DNA of 64,000 nt from Pseudomonas sp. MAG733B (GTDB taxonomy: Bacteria > Pseudomonadota > Gammaproteobacteria > Pseudomonadales > Pseudomonadaceae). Where the stretch lies: contig NZ_CP145732.1 of the NCBI RefSeq assembly GCF_036884845.1, forward strand, positions 930,001-994,000, read 5' to 3'. Every line of letters starts with the position of its first letter. The stretch's first letter is position 1. The translations under genes were made by a program, and so were the position numbers. The notes under the pieces are model-generated. The model did no database searches. It saw nothing but the letters and a program-made list of their open reading frames with translations, and had not been told where the DNA came from. Shown here piece after piece: positions 40,710 through 49,005 of the stretch.

Positions 40710-41953
40710 GTGGCATTCCTTGCACAGAGTTCCGACAGCATCCGCAGTCGGCGTTTGGGTTCGGCGACGAACGGGTTGCGCTCATCCCAGGCATAACCGG
40801 CGAGGATCGAGCTGATCATGCGGCGGATGTCTGCGGTACCTTCAGGGTAAAAAATCACATCCTGGAATGTCCCGGCGTACCAGCCTTCGACGTAGCAGCG
40901 GAAGGTATCGACGCCACGCTTTAGCGGTTCGGCGAACTCGCGTTGCCAGTCGACCGTTTCACCTTGCAACTGGCGGTGTAAAACCCCGGCAGCCATGCTC
41001 GCCGAACGCATGGCGATGGTCACGCCGGAGGAGAACACCGGGTCGAGGAATTCCGCCGCATTACCCAGCAAGGCGAAACCCGGACCGTGCAGGGTTTTGA
41101 CGTTAGCCGAGTAACCGCCAATGGTGCGCGCCGGCGTGTCCCAAGCGGCATTTTCCAGTACGCCTGCAAGGCTGGGCGTTTCGGCGATAAAGCCGCGCAG
41201 GCAATGGTCCAGATTGTCGCAGCGTCCCTCGAAATGCTCCGCTGCCGCGACCACGCCGACCGAGCAGCGGCCGTTGCTGAAGGGTATGGTCCAGAACCAC
41301 ACATCGCGCTGGGTCGGATGGGTGGTGACGAGGATTTTCGTGCGGTCGAAATTCGGATTGTCGATATGGTCTTCGACATGGGTGAACACGGCCTGACGCA
41401 CCGGGAAATTCGACGGTGCCTCCAGGTCGAGCAAGCGCGGCAGGACGCGGCCATAGCCACTGGCGTCGAGCATGAAGTCAGCTTCGATGCGGTACTCGCT
41501 ACCGTCTTCGCGCTGAACACCGAGCAGCGGTCTGGCCTGATCGATATCGACACTGACGATGGTTTCGCCGTAGCGAATTTCCACGCCTTGCAGCGCAGCC
41601 TGATCAGCCAGCAGTTTGTCGAAGTCGGCGCGCTGCACCTGAAAAGTCGTCGGCTTGCCCTGAGTGAATGTGTCACCGAAATCGAAGGTGCTGTAGCGCT
41701 CGCCCCAGGCAAACGCTGCCCCGGTTTTCACCTGGAACCCGGCTGCGTTGACGGCGTCAAGCATGCCCGCTTCTTCGACGAAATCCAGGCAGTGCGACAG
41801 CAGGCTTTCACCGATGGAAAACCGTGGGAAATGCTGACGCTCGATTAACAACACGTCGTGACCTTTGCGCTTGAGCAGTGCGGCGGCGATGGCTCCGGAA
41901 GGACCGGCCCCGATGACCACGATCGTGCGGCGTTGCATTTCAACGGTTGGCAT
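40706..41953 (-). CDS. FAD-dependent oxidoreductase with flavin-halogenase motifs
   Basis: 415 residues. The FAD site GAGPSG is at 15-20. Lys76 in FQVKTGAAF falls where flavin-dependent halogenases have the catalytic lysine, and WFWTIP at 219-224 fits the WxWxIP signature. GFALLGNAAEFLDPVFSSG is the second FAD motif. It is shorter than tryptophan halogenases and closer in length to phenolic or carrier-bound halogenases and geranylgeranyl-reductase-like proteins. The ATG at 41953 is preceded by AAGGAG at five bases. It may halogenate or oxidise the aryl head group. No partner flavin reductase is seen nearby. Confidence 0.75.
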   Translation of the reverse strand: MPTVEMQRRTIVVIGAGPSGAIAAALLKRKGHDVLLIERQHFPRFSIGESLLSHCLDFVEEAGMLDAVNAAGFQVKTGAAFAWGERYSTFDFGDTFTQGKPTTFQVQRADFDKLLADQAALQGVEIRYGETIVSVDIDQARPLLGVQREDGSEYRIEADFMLDASGYGRVLPRLLDLEAPSNFPVRQAVFTHVEDHIDNPNFDRTKILVTTHPTQRDVWFWTIPFSNGRCSVGVVAAAEHFEGRCDNLDHCLRGFIAETPSLAGVLENAAWDTPARTIGGYSANVKTLHGPGFALLGNAAEFLDPVFSSGVTIAMRSASMAAGVLHRQLQGETVDWQREFAEPLKRGVDTFRCYVEGWYAGTFQDVIFYPEGTADIRRMISSILAGYAWDERNPFVAEPKRRLRMLSELCARNAT

Positions 41954-43100
41954 GGGGGCTCCTTGCCGGGCCGGCAGCTTTCAGGGGAATCCGGTGCATG
42001 CCGGCCAGTGCCGGCAGCAGTGTCGCGATCAGGCCCATCAGCATCAGCGCAAAGTACAGCGCCGGGCTGATCAGCTGTTGTTGCAGCAGCAGGTTGAGAA
42101 AGACGATCTCACTCAAACCGCGAATGTTCAGCAGCACACTTTCTCGCCAACGACTGGCGCCCTGGAACGAGGCGCCGGCCCAGCCGAGGCCGATCCAGTT
42201 GCCGAGCAATTTGCTGGCAATCGGCAACAGCAGCAGAGCTGTCAGTTGCAGCCAGCCGAGGCTGTCCATCGCGCTGTGCACGTTGATCTGCACAATGCCG
42301 AAGGTGAGGATCAGCGGAATGGCAATGTACGTTTGCAAGCGGCTCATCCAGATCGCCGGCAGCGGCAACACCAACGGTGCCTTCAGCGCAGCCATGATCA
42401 GTACATAACCGATGCCGAAAATCAGTGCATTGAGCTTGTAGTGTTCAGCGACCACCAGCAGTGCGAAGAAGCCCAGGCTGTACAGCCACAACTGGCGCAG
42501 GCCGAGCAGCCGCAGCAACACCGGCAGGCACGCGCCAACCAAGGGCAGCAACAAACTGCTTAGATGCAGGCTGCCTTGGGCCAAGGCGAACAGGGTCCAG
42601 CAGGCGAGGTCGATCAGGATCGCCGTTTGCACCAGTCGCCGGGTGGCGGCGGGCGGGTAATCGATATGCCGCAGGTACAGATACAACACCGGGATCGCGG
42701 TAATGGCGAACAGCAGGCCGACTGCCAGCGAGCTGATCCACGGTTGCGGCGGCAACAGCCAGACCGCCGTGACCAGGCCGCAGGCAAACGGAATGCAGAA
42801 ACTCGGCAAGGCGATTTTCAGGCTCTGGCGATCCAGTTGCAGATCGATCACGTCGCTGAGGATGTAGCCCAGCAGCAACGCAAAACTCAGGCTGTAGAGG
42901 TTTTTCAGCCAGTCCGGCGACACCAGTGTCGCGCCGCTCAGTTGCCATTGCGGCTCGATCCAGAAGTACATCAGCAGGGGCAACCCGATGGTCGCCAAGA
43001 GCAATTGGCTGACGATCGGGATCAGGCCGAAGTGGCGGCCAACGCGGGTCGCCACCGCGAACAGCGCCAGGGCCATCGCCCAAAACAGCGCGATCATCAT
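41940..43100 (-). CDS. Polytopic membrane protein, CPA2-type cation/proton antiporter-like
   Basis: 386 residues from the ATGATG at 43100, which overlaps the MMPL stop. About 11-12 hydrophobic helices cover nearly the whole protein, in the pattern of KefB/NapA-type exchangers, with LFAITAIPVLYLYLRHID and LLNIRGLSEIVFLNLL as the most conserved-looking stretches. There is no C-terminal regulatory domain. It is not part of the minimal APE gene set; it might energise export or act as a flippase-like accessory. The family call is moderate. Confidence 0.65.
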   Translation of the reverse strand: MMIALFWAMALALFAVATRVGRHFGLIPIVSQLLLATIGLPLLMYFWIEPQWQLSGATLVSPDWLKNLYSLSFALLLGYILSDVIDLQLDRQSLKIALPSFCIPFACGLVTAVWLLPPQPWISSLAVGLLFAITAIPVLYLYLRHIDYPPAATRRLVQTAILIDLACWTLFALAQGSLHLSSLLLPLVGACLPVLLRLLGLRQLWLYSLGFFALLVVAEHYKLNALIFGIGYVLIMAALKAPLVLPLPAIWMSRLQTYIAIPLILTFGIVQINVHSAMDSLGWLQLTALLLLPIASKLLGNWIGLGWAGASFQGASRWRESVLLNIRGLSEIVFLNLLLQQQLISPALYFALMLMGLIATLLPALAGMHRIPLKAAGPARSPHANR

Positions 43101-45436
43101 GCTGCCGGCTCTGTGACGGGGAGTGCATGCACTTGTCGACCGGCCCATGGGGCGAGCAGGAAGCTGAAGATCAGGCCCAGGCTCACCGACAGGCCGAAGT
43201 TGCTTACCGCTGGCGTACTTGAGACCGCCAGCAAGCCGAACGACAACCATGTGGTCAGCGCCGCCAGCAAGGTGCCCAGCAGGCTCACGGCGGCGCCGCC
43301 GACCTGTTCGCGCATGAGGATCGCGTAGTCGACGCTGATTGCCGTCACCAGCAACAGGCCGAACAGGCTGAACAGGGTCAACGGCTGCCCCAGCCAACCA
43401 AGGCTGGCCAGACTGCACAGTGCAGCCAGCAGCGGCAGGGACACGATGCGCAATGCGCCGCCAAAGCCGAATGGCAGGATCAACACGAGGACGATCAGCA
43501 CGCAGGAGGCGAGTTTCAGTTCGGCGGCGCTGATCTGGGTGGCGGCGAAGACGCTGTTCAGCTCGCCCAGTCGATCCACCAGCACTACGCCCGACAAATC
43601 CTCAGCCTGGACTTGCAGCAAGGTCGGGTTGTTGATGCCTTGCAGGCTGACCATCGCCGCCACGCCGTCATCAGTCGGCCCCAGCCACAACAGGCGATAA
43701 GGTTCCGCCAGCGGTCCGGCCAGTGCTGCGTCGATGTCTTCAACGGGCAGAGCCTGAAGCTTGGTCAATTCCGCTTGCAGGGCTTCGACCGGCACGCCGA
43801 CATCCAGCAGCGGCTGCCAAAACTGCGGCAGCTTGCCCAAGGCTTCGCGGACTTGTTGCTGATCGCTTGGCTGGCCTACCAATTGGTTGAGCGACAGATA
43901 GCCCTGGAGTTTTTCCAGGTTGACCAACTGATCCAGACGCTCACTCAAGGCGCTCGATCGTTCGAGCAATTGCTGTTGGTTGGCGCCTTGCACCAGGAAG
44001 AACTGGCTGGTGGGCTGATAACCGGTAATCCGCGCGATGGTCTGCGCTTCGTCGGTCAATTGCTGTGGAGCGCTGACCCATTGGCGGATGTCGTTTTTCG
44101 TTTCGAGCTGCAAAAGTCCACCGATGCAAAAGGCAATCAGCAGGGCCAGCAGGACGGGTGTACTCAGGTGTTTGAGCAGTGCTTCGCGGCGCCCCAGCAA
44201 AAACTCGGAAACCCGCAGCGGCCATTGCGCCGGACGTAGATCGGCGCCTTTGAGCAACGCTGGCAGCAGGCATACGGCGGACAAATAAGCACCGAGCAAA
44301 CCGGCAGCGGAGAACACCGCAATCTGCGTCAGCGCCGGGAACGGTGTCCAGGCCAGGGCCAGGTAACCGATGGCGCTGGTGATCAGGCTCAGGGTCAGGC
44401 CCGGCAAGGTCAGACGCAACGCCGGCCAGGCGTGCCAGGGTTTCAGGCTCCAGCTTTTGGACAGGTAATGCAGCGGGTAATCCACGGCGACGCCGATCAG
44501 GCTCGAACCAAGCACCAAAGTCATCACATGCATATGACCGAACAACGCCACGCAGGCCACCGCGCCAAACAGCATGCCCACCAGCACCGGAACAAACGCC
44601 AGCAGCACGCGCCAACGACGGAAGGCCAGCAACAGCAACAACAGGATGCCGACCGTGGCACCGCCGCCGACCCAGGTCATTTCGCGGGACGCCTGTCGCC
44701 GGCCGTTGGCTGCGTACAGCAAGCCGCTGGCGGCCAGCAGTTGAACGTCAGCCTTGGCTGCTTCTTCGCGACTGAACTGGAGCAGGTCGGCCACTTGCAG
44801 CGGCAGGTTCATGTCGAAGGCGTTACCGGTGGTTCGTGCGCGCAGCAGCACCCAGCTCTTGCCGTCGGCATCGGCAATCAACGCGCCACTGCCGATGTCC
44901 AGTTGCACCGCGCCGTGCTGTGGCTGGCTGTTCTGGATGCGTCCGGTCAGGCCCAGCCAATCATCCTGGCTCGGCACCAGGCTGAAACCGGTGAAGGGGT
45001 CGAACAGCGCCTGAACGCGTTGCTGGATAAAGGCGTCGGGATGTTCGATCAACTGCTGCCGGTCATCGGCGGACAACATTGCCAATCGACCTTGCAGCAA
45101 CTGCGTGCGCAGTGCCGGCAAGTCGGCTTGCAGGTTCCACTGGACCTTTTCGAACAGGCCGCTGGCTTGCCATTGATCGCCCAGCTTTTGCGCCATGGCG
45201 ATGGCTTGTTCACGATTCTTATGGCCGACCAGCACCAGCATTTCGCGGTTCAACGGCTCCTGCATGCGCTGTTCGGCGCGCAGTTCCAACGCGTCCGGCG
45301 CGGTGCCGGGGACCAGTTCCATCAGGTTGGCGGACAGCGGAGCGCCGTTACGCCATTGCCAACCGGCGAGCGCCAGCACTGCCAGCAGCAGGATCAGGAA
45401 CAGCCACGGCAGCCTGCGTTCACTGGGCAAAGTCAT
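43097..45436 (-). CDS. MMPL/RND-family exporter, ApeM-like
   Basis: 779 residues with two repeats, each of one membrane helix, a large periplasmic domain and a five-helix bundle (first bundle near 255-400, second near 635-770). GVAVDYPLHYLSKSW and TAISVDYAILMREQ are the MMPL helix-4 motifs with the proton-relay Asp. It presumably moves the APE lipid toward the outer membrane with the LolA-like carrier and DUF3261 lipoprotein. It overlaps both neighbouring genes. Confidence 0.9.
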   Translation of the reverse strand: MTLPSERRLPWLFLILLLAVLALAGWQWRNGAPLSANLMELVPGTAPDALELRAEQRMQEPLNREMLVLVGHKNREQAIAMAQKLGDQWQASGLFEKVQWNLQADLPALRTQLLQGRLAMLSADDRQQLIEHPDAFIQQRVQALFDPFTGFSLVPSQDDWLGLTGRIQNSQPQHGAVQLDIGSGALIADADGKSWVLLRARTTGNAFDMNLPLQVADLLQFSREEAAKADVQLLAASGLLYAANGRRQASREMTWVGGGATVGILLLLLLAFRRWRVLLAFVPVLVGMLFGAVACVALFGHMHVMTLVLGSSLIGVAVDYPLHYLSKSWSLKPWHAWPALRLTLPGLTLSLITSAIGYLALAWTPFPALTQIAVFSAAGLLGAYLSAVCLLPALLKGADLRPAQWPLRVSEFLLGRREALLKHLSTPVLLALLIAFCIGGLLQLETKNDIRQWVSAPQQLTDEAQTIARITGYQPTSQFFLVQGANQQQLLERSSALSERLDQLVNLEKLQGYLSLNQLVGQPSDQQQVREALGKLPQFWQPLLDVGVPVEALQAELTKLQALPVEDIDAALAGPLAEPYRLLWLGPTDDGVAAMVSLQGINNPTLLQVQAEDLSGVVLVDRLGELNSVFAATQISAAELKLASCVLIVLVLILPFGFGGALRIVSLPLLAALCSLASLGWLGQPLTLFSLFGLLLVTAISVDYAILMREQVGGAAVSLLGTLLAALTTWLSFGLLAVSSTPAVSNFGLSVSLGLIFSFLLAPWAGRQVHALPVTEPAA

Positions 45437-46124
45437 GTTGCTCCGCGTCGCTCAGCGGTTGGGCGCTGGTGCTGTCCTGCATGCGCAACAAGGTGCTGTC
45501 GCCCTGGGTTTCCAGCAGTTCGATGCTGTGCACCAGTTCGCCACCGGTAATGTTGATCTGGTTGAACACTTGCTTGAGCAACATTGAGCGCGGCAGCAAC
45601 GTCAGCTTCCAGTTCTTTGCGTCACCGCTTAGCGACAATTCGAAATCCCGTTGCAGGCCGCTGCTGTCGCCTTGCAGCACGGCGAGGAACAAGCGGTTCT
45701 GCTCGGCGCCGGCGCTCTTGCCCGGCAGCATTTGCCAACCGGCGGCATCCCGCCGGGCAATGCCTTTGTCGGTAATGCGGTAATCCTGTTGCAGCGGTGT
45801 TTTCAGCAGCCACAGCAGACCGTGGTTTTTCGCCAGGACGAAAGTGCCTTTGCTGGTCAGCGGCTGGGGCAGGGCGCGCAGGTGTTTTTCCTGGATGAAG
45901 CTGCCGTGGATGACATCGGGCTTGGCCAGTTGATCGCTGAGTTGTTGCAGGTCGAAAGCGTTGGCCAACCCAGGAATGCCCAGCAACACGCAGAACACTG
46001 TAGGAGCGAGCCTGCTCGCGAAAAACCTGAGAACACCACGGAGTGTCAGGTGCCCAGCGTCATCGTTAACGACCATCGCGAGCAGGCTCGCTCCCACAGG
46101 GGAACGGGGGCGGCAGATAATCAT
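45420..46124 (-). CDS. LolA-like periplasmic carrier, ApeL-like, with a REP in its signal region
   Basis: 234 residues from the ATG at 46124, which overlaps the thioesterase stop (ATGA). MIICRPRSP is followed by about 33 codons of REP DNA in frame, then VFCVLLGIPGLANA and a mature LolA-like domain (FDLQQLSDQLAKPDVIHGSF). An ATG inside the repeat at 46076 could be used instead. LolA-type proteins carry lipids across the periplasm, here probably the APE lipid. The extended basic n-region may weaken or slow export. Confidence 0.78.
   Translation of the reverse strand: MIICRPRSPVGASLLAMVVNDDAGHLTLRGVLRFFASRLAPTVFCVLLGIPGLANAFDLQQLSDQLAKPDVIHGSFIQEKHLRALPQPLTSKGTFVLAKNHGLLWLLKTPLQQDYRITDKGIARRDAAGWQMLPGKSAGAEQNRLFLAVLQGDSSGLQRDFELSLSGDAKNWKLTLLPRSMLLKQVFNQINITGGELVHSIELLETQGDSTLLRMQDSTSAQPLSDAEQHDFAQ
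45999..46099. repeat. REP pair inside the LolA-like gene
   Basis: Arms at about 45999-46020 (CTGTAGGAGCGAGCCTGCTCG) and 46078-46099 (inverted) with a 57-base middle. It is the same REP class as the other family 1 elements. It lies in frame in the signal-peptide region of the gene. Confidence 0.9.
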
Positions 46125-46546
46125 GGCAGGGCCCTCTCTACCGCATCGGTGAAGACCTTCGGCGAAGCCAGTTGCATCTCGCGATTGCTCATGTCGACCG
46201 CGACCTGCACGGAAACCGCGCGGGTCAGGCGTTCACCGGTTTCCAGGTCGCTGATCAGGTAGTTGATCTTCAACCGGTTCTCCCACTCCACCAGATTGGC
46301 GCGCACGTTCAGTTTCTGACCGAACACCGCGCCGCGCACGTAGCGCAGCTGCAGGTCGATCACCGGCCAGGCGTAGCCCGACTCGGACATCGCGGTGTAG
46401 TTGTGGCCGATCTTGTCCAGTAACGCGCAGCGGGCGATTTCCAGGTATTTGACGTAATGGCCGTGCCAGACGACGTGCATGCTGTCGACGTCAAAGAACG
46501 GCACGAGGATTTCCGTATCGGTGTGCAGCACTCCCTTGCTACGCAT
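46121..46546 (-). CDS. Hotdog-fold acyl thioesterase, ApeK-like (4HBT family)
   Basis: 141 residues from the ATG at 46546. DVDSMHVVWHGHYVKYLE near the N-terminus is the conserved 4-hydroxybenzoyl-CoA thioesterase motif with its acidic residue. It may release the finished chain from ACP or edit stalled intermediates. Longer in-frame starts upstream overlap the ammonia-lyase gene and add unrelated residues. Confidence 0.88.
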   Translation of the reverse strand: MRSKGVLHTDTEILVPFFDVDSMHVVWHGHYVKYLEIARCALLDKIGHNYTAMSESGYAWPVIDLQLRYVRGAVFGQKLNVRANLVEWENRLKINYLISDLETGERLTRAVSVQVAVDMSNREMQLASPKVFTDAVERALP

Positions 46547-48083
46547 GCAGCCTCCAGTGTTGTTTGGCGATTCGTTGCAGGCACAGGCGCAATTCGCCTT
46601 CCAGCGCGCGGTCTTCGATGACCGGCGGGAAGTCCTTGCGCAGCTCTTCATGCATGGCCGCGAGCGCTGGCGGCAACGGTCGCGCCTCTGCGGCCTGACC
46701 GCGCAGCCAGACGCCTTGGTTTGCGGCGAGCAACGTGGCGGCGGCGACTTGTTCTGTCAGCTCCAAAACACGGATCGCATCGCGGGCGGCAATGGTGCCC
46801 ATGCTGACCTTGTCCTGGTTGTGGCACTCGGTGGAGCGCGAAAACACGCTGGCCGGCATGGTGTTTTTCAGCGCTTCGGCGGTCCAGGCGCTGGTGCCGA
46901 TCTGCACGGCCTTGAAGCCATGATTGAGCATGGCGCGCTCGGCCGTTGCGCCGGACAGGTTGCTCGGCAAACCGTGGTTGTAACGCTCGTCTACCAGCAA
47001 CGCGAGCTGCCGGTCCAGCAAGTCGGCGACATTGGCCACGAGGTTTTTCAGGCTGTCCATGGCGAATGCGATGTGGCCGCCGTAGAAGTGCCCGCCGTGC
47101 AGCACACGTTCGGCTTCGGCGTCGATGATCGGGTTGTCGTTGGCGCTGTTGAGCTCGATCTCGATGAACGAACGCAGCCAGTTCAGGCTGTCGGCCAACA
47201 CGCCCAGCACGTGTGGCGCACACCGCAGGGAATAGCGGTCTTGCAGGCGATGCAGCGGCGCGGTCGGCGCATCGATCGCCAGATCCTTGCGCAGCCACGC
47301 GGCGACTTGCATCTGCCCTGGATGCGGTTTGGTGGCGAACAGGCGTTCGTCGAAATGCTCGGGATTACCTTGCAGGGCGACCACGTTCAGCGCGGTGATG
47401 CGCGTGGCCAGTTGCAGCAAATAATCGGCGCGGGCGAAGGCCAGGCAGGCGAGGCCGGTCATCACGGCTGTGCCGTTCATCAGCGCCAGGGCTTCTTTCG
47501 GACGCAGCACCAGCGGCTGCCAGCCGAGTTCGCGATGCACGTCGGCAGCCTGGCGGCGTTCGCCGCGGAACATCACTTCGCGTTCACCGGACAACGTGGC
47601 GGCGACGTAGGACAGTGGCGTCAGATCACCGCTGGCACCCACCGAACCCTCTTCCGGAATCAGCGGCAGAATGTCGTGTTCGAGGAACGCTTGCAGGCGC
47701 TCCAGCAGCTCAACGCGCACTCCGGAAACGCCGTGGCACAGCGACTGCAAACGCGCCGCCAGCACCGCACGGGTGGCTTGGGCATCGAGCATTTTGCCCA
47801 GCCCGCAGCCGTGGAACGTGTACAGATGCTGCGGCAGTGCCTCGACGTGATGCAGCGGCACCGCCACCACGCAAGAATCGCCATAGCCGGTGGTCACGCC
47901 GTAGATCACGCCTTCCTTGTCCAGCAGGGAATCGAGGAACCGTGCGCCTTTGGCAATGCGCTCGCGGTACGCAGGGTCGCTCTGCAACTGCGTCGGCGCC
48001 TGACGGTTGGCCAGGGCCAGCACGTCTTCGATGCGCAAAGGGAGTTCGCCGAAGGTTACCGGCTCAAGCGTTGACGTCGTCAT
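46539..48083 (-). CDS. MIO-dependent aromatic amino acid ammonia-lyase (HAL/PAL/TAL family)
   Basis: 514 residues. The MIO cofactor forms from Ala150-Ser151-Gly152 in GSVGASGDLTPLSYV. The catalytic Tyr61 is in IYGVTTGYG. The ring-binding pair is Phe90-His91 in LYTFHGCGLG; by eye this aligns with Ser-His in histidine, His-Leu in tyrosine and Phe-Leu in phenylalanine lyases. Lying inside an APE cluster, it probably makes an aryl-acrylic acid starter for the AMP-ligase, as tyrosine lyases do in flexirubin pathways. It is not the hut operon enzyme: no hutU/hutG neighbours. The substrate is open. Confidence 0.88.
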   Translation of the reverse strand: MTTSTLEPVTFGELPLRIEDVLALANRQAPTQLQSDPAYRERIAKGARFLDSLLDKEGVIYGVTTGYGDSCVVAVPLHHVEALPQHLYTFHGCGLGKMLDAQATRAVLAARLQSLCHGVSGVRVELLERLQAFLEHDILPLIPEEGSVGASGDLTPLSYVAATLSGEREVMFRGERRQAADVHRELGWQPLVLRPKEALALMNGTAVMTGLACLAFARADYLLQLATRITALNVVALQGNPEHFDERLFATKPHPGQMQVAAWLRKDLAIDAPTAPLHRLQDRYSLRCAPHVLGVLADSLNWLRSFIEIELNSANDNPIIDAEAERVLHGGHFYGGHIAFAMDSLKNLVANVADLLDRQLALLVDERYNHGLPSNLSGATAERAMLNHGFKAVQIGTSAWTAEALKNTMPASVFSRSTECHNQDKVSMGTIAARDAIRVLELTEQVAAATLLAANQGVWLRGQAAEARPLPPALAAMHEELRKDFPPVIEDRALEGELRLCLQRIAKQHWRLHA

Positions 48084-49005
48084 CGGTCTTCCAGAAAGGG
48101 TAAAAGTTGAACCATTGTTGGGGCGCGTCGAGGCAATAGTGACTCAGGCGCTTGGCATAGCGGGAGGCCCACTGATGAATGACCTGCTCGCGGTCGCTGC
48201 GCTTCCACGTTATCGAGTCCGCGAACGGCTCAATGGTCAGGCGATAATCACCGTCGGGCTTCTTCAGGCACATCAGCAGGTTGATCGGGCATTTCAACAG
48301 GCCGGCCAGCAGCCACGGCCCCTGCGGAAATTTTGCCGGGTAACCCAGGAAGTCCACGGTCACGCTGCGCCCGCCATGCAGCGGCACGCGGTCGCCGGCA
48401 ATCGCCAGCCACTCGCCGCGCTCCAGGCGTTCGTGCAGTTGCAGCATGATCACCGGGTCCAGTTCGCTGACCTGGATCAGGCGCAGATTGGTTGCACCAG
48501 CCTCGCCCAGCAAACGGTTGAACTGTTCGGCGTGCTTGGTGTGCACCAGCACGTTCATGGTGACCTTTTCGCCGATCTCGGCCAGAGCGCGGCAGACTTC
48601 GAGATTGCCCAGGTGCGCGCCCACCAGCATCTGCCCGCGTGTACCGCGCAACTGGTTGCGCAGCAGCGCCGGGTCGATGATTTCGATTTGCTCGATGCTC
48701 AGCTTGCCGTTCCACACGTCGAGCTTGTCGAGCATGGAATCGGCGAAGGCCATGAACTGGCCGAACACCCGCCAATGGGTCGGGCGCAATTCGCTGCGAC
48801 CGCTCCAGTCGGCGAGCCGTTGCTGGTATTGCCAGGCGCTATGGCGGGCGCTGCGGCCGAACAGAAAAAAGTACAGGACGATGCCGTACAGCAATGGGCT
48901 CAACAGCCGGCGACCGAGCACTTTGGCGGCGAGTGCGGTGAATTTCATCAGCCAGAAACTGCCGCGTTCTTCGCGATCGGCCCAGTGTTGCTTTTCTGCG
49001 TTCAT
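48064..49005 (-). CDS. LpxL/HtrB-like acyltransferase of the APE cluster
   Basis: 313 residues from the ATG at 49005. One membrane anchor lies near 30-50. GAHLGNLEVCRAL holds the H-x4-E type acyltransferase motif, and AIAGDRVPLHGGR is the second conserved block. In E. coli this is the acyltransferase half of the two-domain ApeJ; here the glycosyltransferase half is a separate upstream gene. It probably acylates the glycosylated polyene or its lipid anchor. It overlaps both neighbours. Confidence 0.85.
   Translation of the reverse strand: MNAEKQHWADREERGSFWLMKFTALAAKVLGRRLLSPLLYGIVLYFFLFGRSARHSAWQYQQRLADWSGRSELRPTHWRVFGQFMAFADSMLDKLDVWNGKLSIEQIEIIDPALLRNQLRGTRGQMLVGAHLGNLEVCRALAEIGEKVTMNVLVHTKHAEQFNRLLGEAGATNLRLIQVSELDPVIMLQLHERLERGEWLAIAGDRVPLHGGRSVTVDFLGYPAKFPQGPWLLAGLLKCPINLLMCLKKPDGDYRLTIEPFADSITWKRSDREQVIHQWASRYAKRLSHYCLDAPQQWFNFYPFWKTDDDVNA

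Noticed and set aside
46121..46651. Longer start for the thioesterase gene (35 extra residues)
   Set aside because: The extension overlaps the ammonia-lyase gene and is Cys/Arg/Ser-rich shadow sequence; the ATG at 46546 gives the normal family length.
46539..48083. Reading the ammonia-lyase as hutH of histidine catabolism
   Set aside because: No hut neighbours, the gene overlaps polyene genes on both sides, and the ring-binding pair is not Ser-His.
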